From IMG/VR virus record IMGVR_UViG_3300044822_000089, positions 1-20,877 of that record: a stretch of 20,877 nt of DNA. The stretch is one strand, 5' to 3'. How positions within the stretch are numbered: the stretch's first letter is position 1; each line of letters begins with the position of its first letter. Both the position numbers and the translations under genes were made by a program. Shown here in pieces: positions 20,118 to 20,877 of this stretch. Below the pieces are notes generated by a model. That model saw nothing but the letters and a program-made list of their open reading frames with translations, was not told where the DNA came from and did no database searches. The DNA is from a virus.

Positions 20118-20296
20118 GTCCCATCTCCCAAGTTCGGCGTGGTGAAATTCGTGCCGTCATACACGTCGCCGATCTGAGCCGTGTCGGACTCAATCAGCGT
20201 GCCTGTGGGCGGCGGTTCGATGGGCACCTGGCCGTCCCAGATCACTACGTCGTTGACGGTGTGCGTGCTGTCGATTTGAACGTGGCGGATGCCCAT
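20114..20296 (-). CDS. Small phage protein, possibly tail-fibre-associated (60 residues)
   Basis: ATG 20296-20294 directly follows the end of the larger gene upstream and overlaps it by one base (TAATG). The protein has VQIDSTHTVNDVVIWDGQVP and later D-V-Y-D-G-T-N-F-T-T-P. The phrase YDGTNFT.P is typical of small proteins or C-terminal segments encoded near phage tail fibres. It overlaps the small membrane protein by four bases. Function unknown; a structural or fibre accessory role is an inference from these words and position. Confidence 0.6.
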   Translation of the reverse strand: MGIRHVQIDSTHTVNDVVIWDGQVPIEPPPTGTLIESDTAQIGDVYDGTNFTTPNLGDGT

Positions 20297-20877
20297 TACG
20301 GTGTCGTCGGATAGAGCTTCATCGAGTAGCGCTCCAGGATGATCCAGTCGGTTGCAACCGCGGTTTGCATTTCCAACCCGGCTGTTTGACTCGCGGTTGT
20401 GTCGATGGCCGAGACGGTCGCGAGGTAGAGCGGGTTCGCGACCGTCGCCCAGTTATAGTCGCCACCGGGAACGCCGCCCACCCGCATGTTGATCTGGGAG
20501 TTCGTCGCCCCCTGATTGCTGATCGAGTTCATCGCGCCGCCGACGAACATGGACACGAGATTCGATTGCCCGACCTGGGCTGTGCCGAAGAAACAGGCCA
20601 TGACTTTGCCGCCCGCGCTGCCCGGACCCGATGCGAACCAGCTTGTTTCTAGCGAGCCGTTGAGGCCGAACGAATTGGCCGCTACGGTCGCTTTCGGTCC
20701 CTGGATGAAGGTCGCCGTCGTCTGCGCGAACGCGCCCGGACCCGTGGAAACAAAGGCTGTCGGCGCTGCTTGAAAGACCGGCGTGCCGCTCGAATAGGCG
20801 TTGTTGTAGACCTGCCCCACCGTCGTCGATGACCAGTTCGTCCAGTACCAGCCCGCCGATGAGCCGGTGCTGATCGC
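20296..20877 (-). CDS. Structural-looking protein, C-terminal part (cut by window edge)
   Basis: The frame stays open to the right edge: 19 codons upstream of an internal GTG at 20820 (reading AISTGSSAGWYWTNWSSTT) continue without a stop, so the true start is outside and the visible part is 193 residues. The protein is rich in G, S, T, A and short hydrophobic strands (AAPTAFVSTGPGAFAQ, MACFFGTAQVGQSNLV, N-P-L-Y-L-A-T-V-S-A), the composition of phage tail or capsid decoration proteins. The end W-I-I-L-E-R-Y-S-M-K-L-Y-P resembles the last strand of a jelly-roll-like domain. No exact family is recognised. Confidence 0.6.
   Translation of the reverse strand, partial: AISTGSSAGWYWTNWSSTTVGQVYNNAYSSGTPVFQAAPTAFVSTGPGAFAQTTATFIQGPKATVAANSFGLNGSLETSWFASGPGSAGGKVMACFFGTAQVGQSNLVSMFVGGAMNSISNQGATNSQINMRVGGVPGGDYNWATVANPLYLATVSAIDTTASQTAGLEMQTAVATDWIILERYSMKLYPTTP

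Overview
The window is a stretch of a tailed, contractile-tail (myovirus-type) bacteriophage or prophage genome. The high-GC, codon-biased sequence and the phage families seen suggest a proteobacterial host, but nothing in the window names it: there is no tRNA, rRNA or host gene. Almost everything is transcribed leftward (minus strand), so the genes are best read from high to low coordinates.

Positions 16596 to 1 form one tightly packed late operon in the classical order: small DNA-binding-like protein (candidate small terminase), large terminase, portal, scaffold-like protein, major capsid protein, three or four head-completion/connector-type genes, tail sheath, tail tube, tail assembly chaperones (with a clear -1 frameshift site), a short gene, tape measure, LysM-type baseplate/tail protein, hub, spike (gpV-like), gp25/W-like wedge, J-like wedge, and the start of a LamG-like tail-fibre protein that runs off the left edge. 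Most junctions are 1- or 4-base stop/start overlaps (TGATG, ATGA, GTGA), which points to translational coupling. The tail module resembles Mu/P2 tails, whereas the portal, scaffold and capsid are of the SPP1-like or generic type, so the genome is mosaic.

Upstream of the terminase genes, 16840-18015 carries a serine recombinase and a small basic coiled-coil-like protein. Both lie among short direct repeats with the core TTATG(T/G), six of which are spaced 15-16 bases apart just ahead of the small gene. This is the least explained part of the window. Next comes a leftward cluster of very small genes (18124-19300) with a PD-(D/E)XK-type nuclease at its head.

At 19373-19414 a dense set of inverted repeats built from ATACGCAA/TTGCGTAT overlaps two back-to-back promoters. 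One drives the nuclease cluster leftward. The other drives the only convincing rightward genes: a 57-residue protein, a strong hairpin terminator, and a 62-residue helix-turn-helix protein. This looks like a small regulatory switch.

The right end (20010-20877) returns to minus-strand genes: a small membrane protein, a 60-residue protein and a structural-looking protein cut by the window edge. If the phage genome is circular or circularly permuted, these would be the distal end of the tail-fibre module that starts at position 1.
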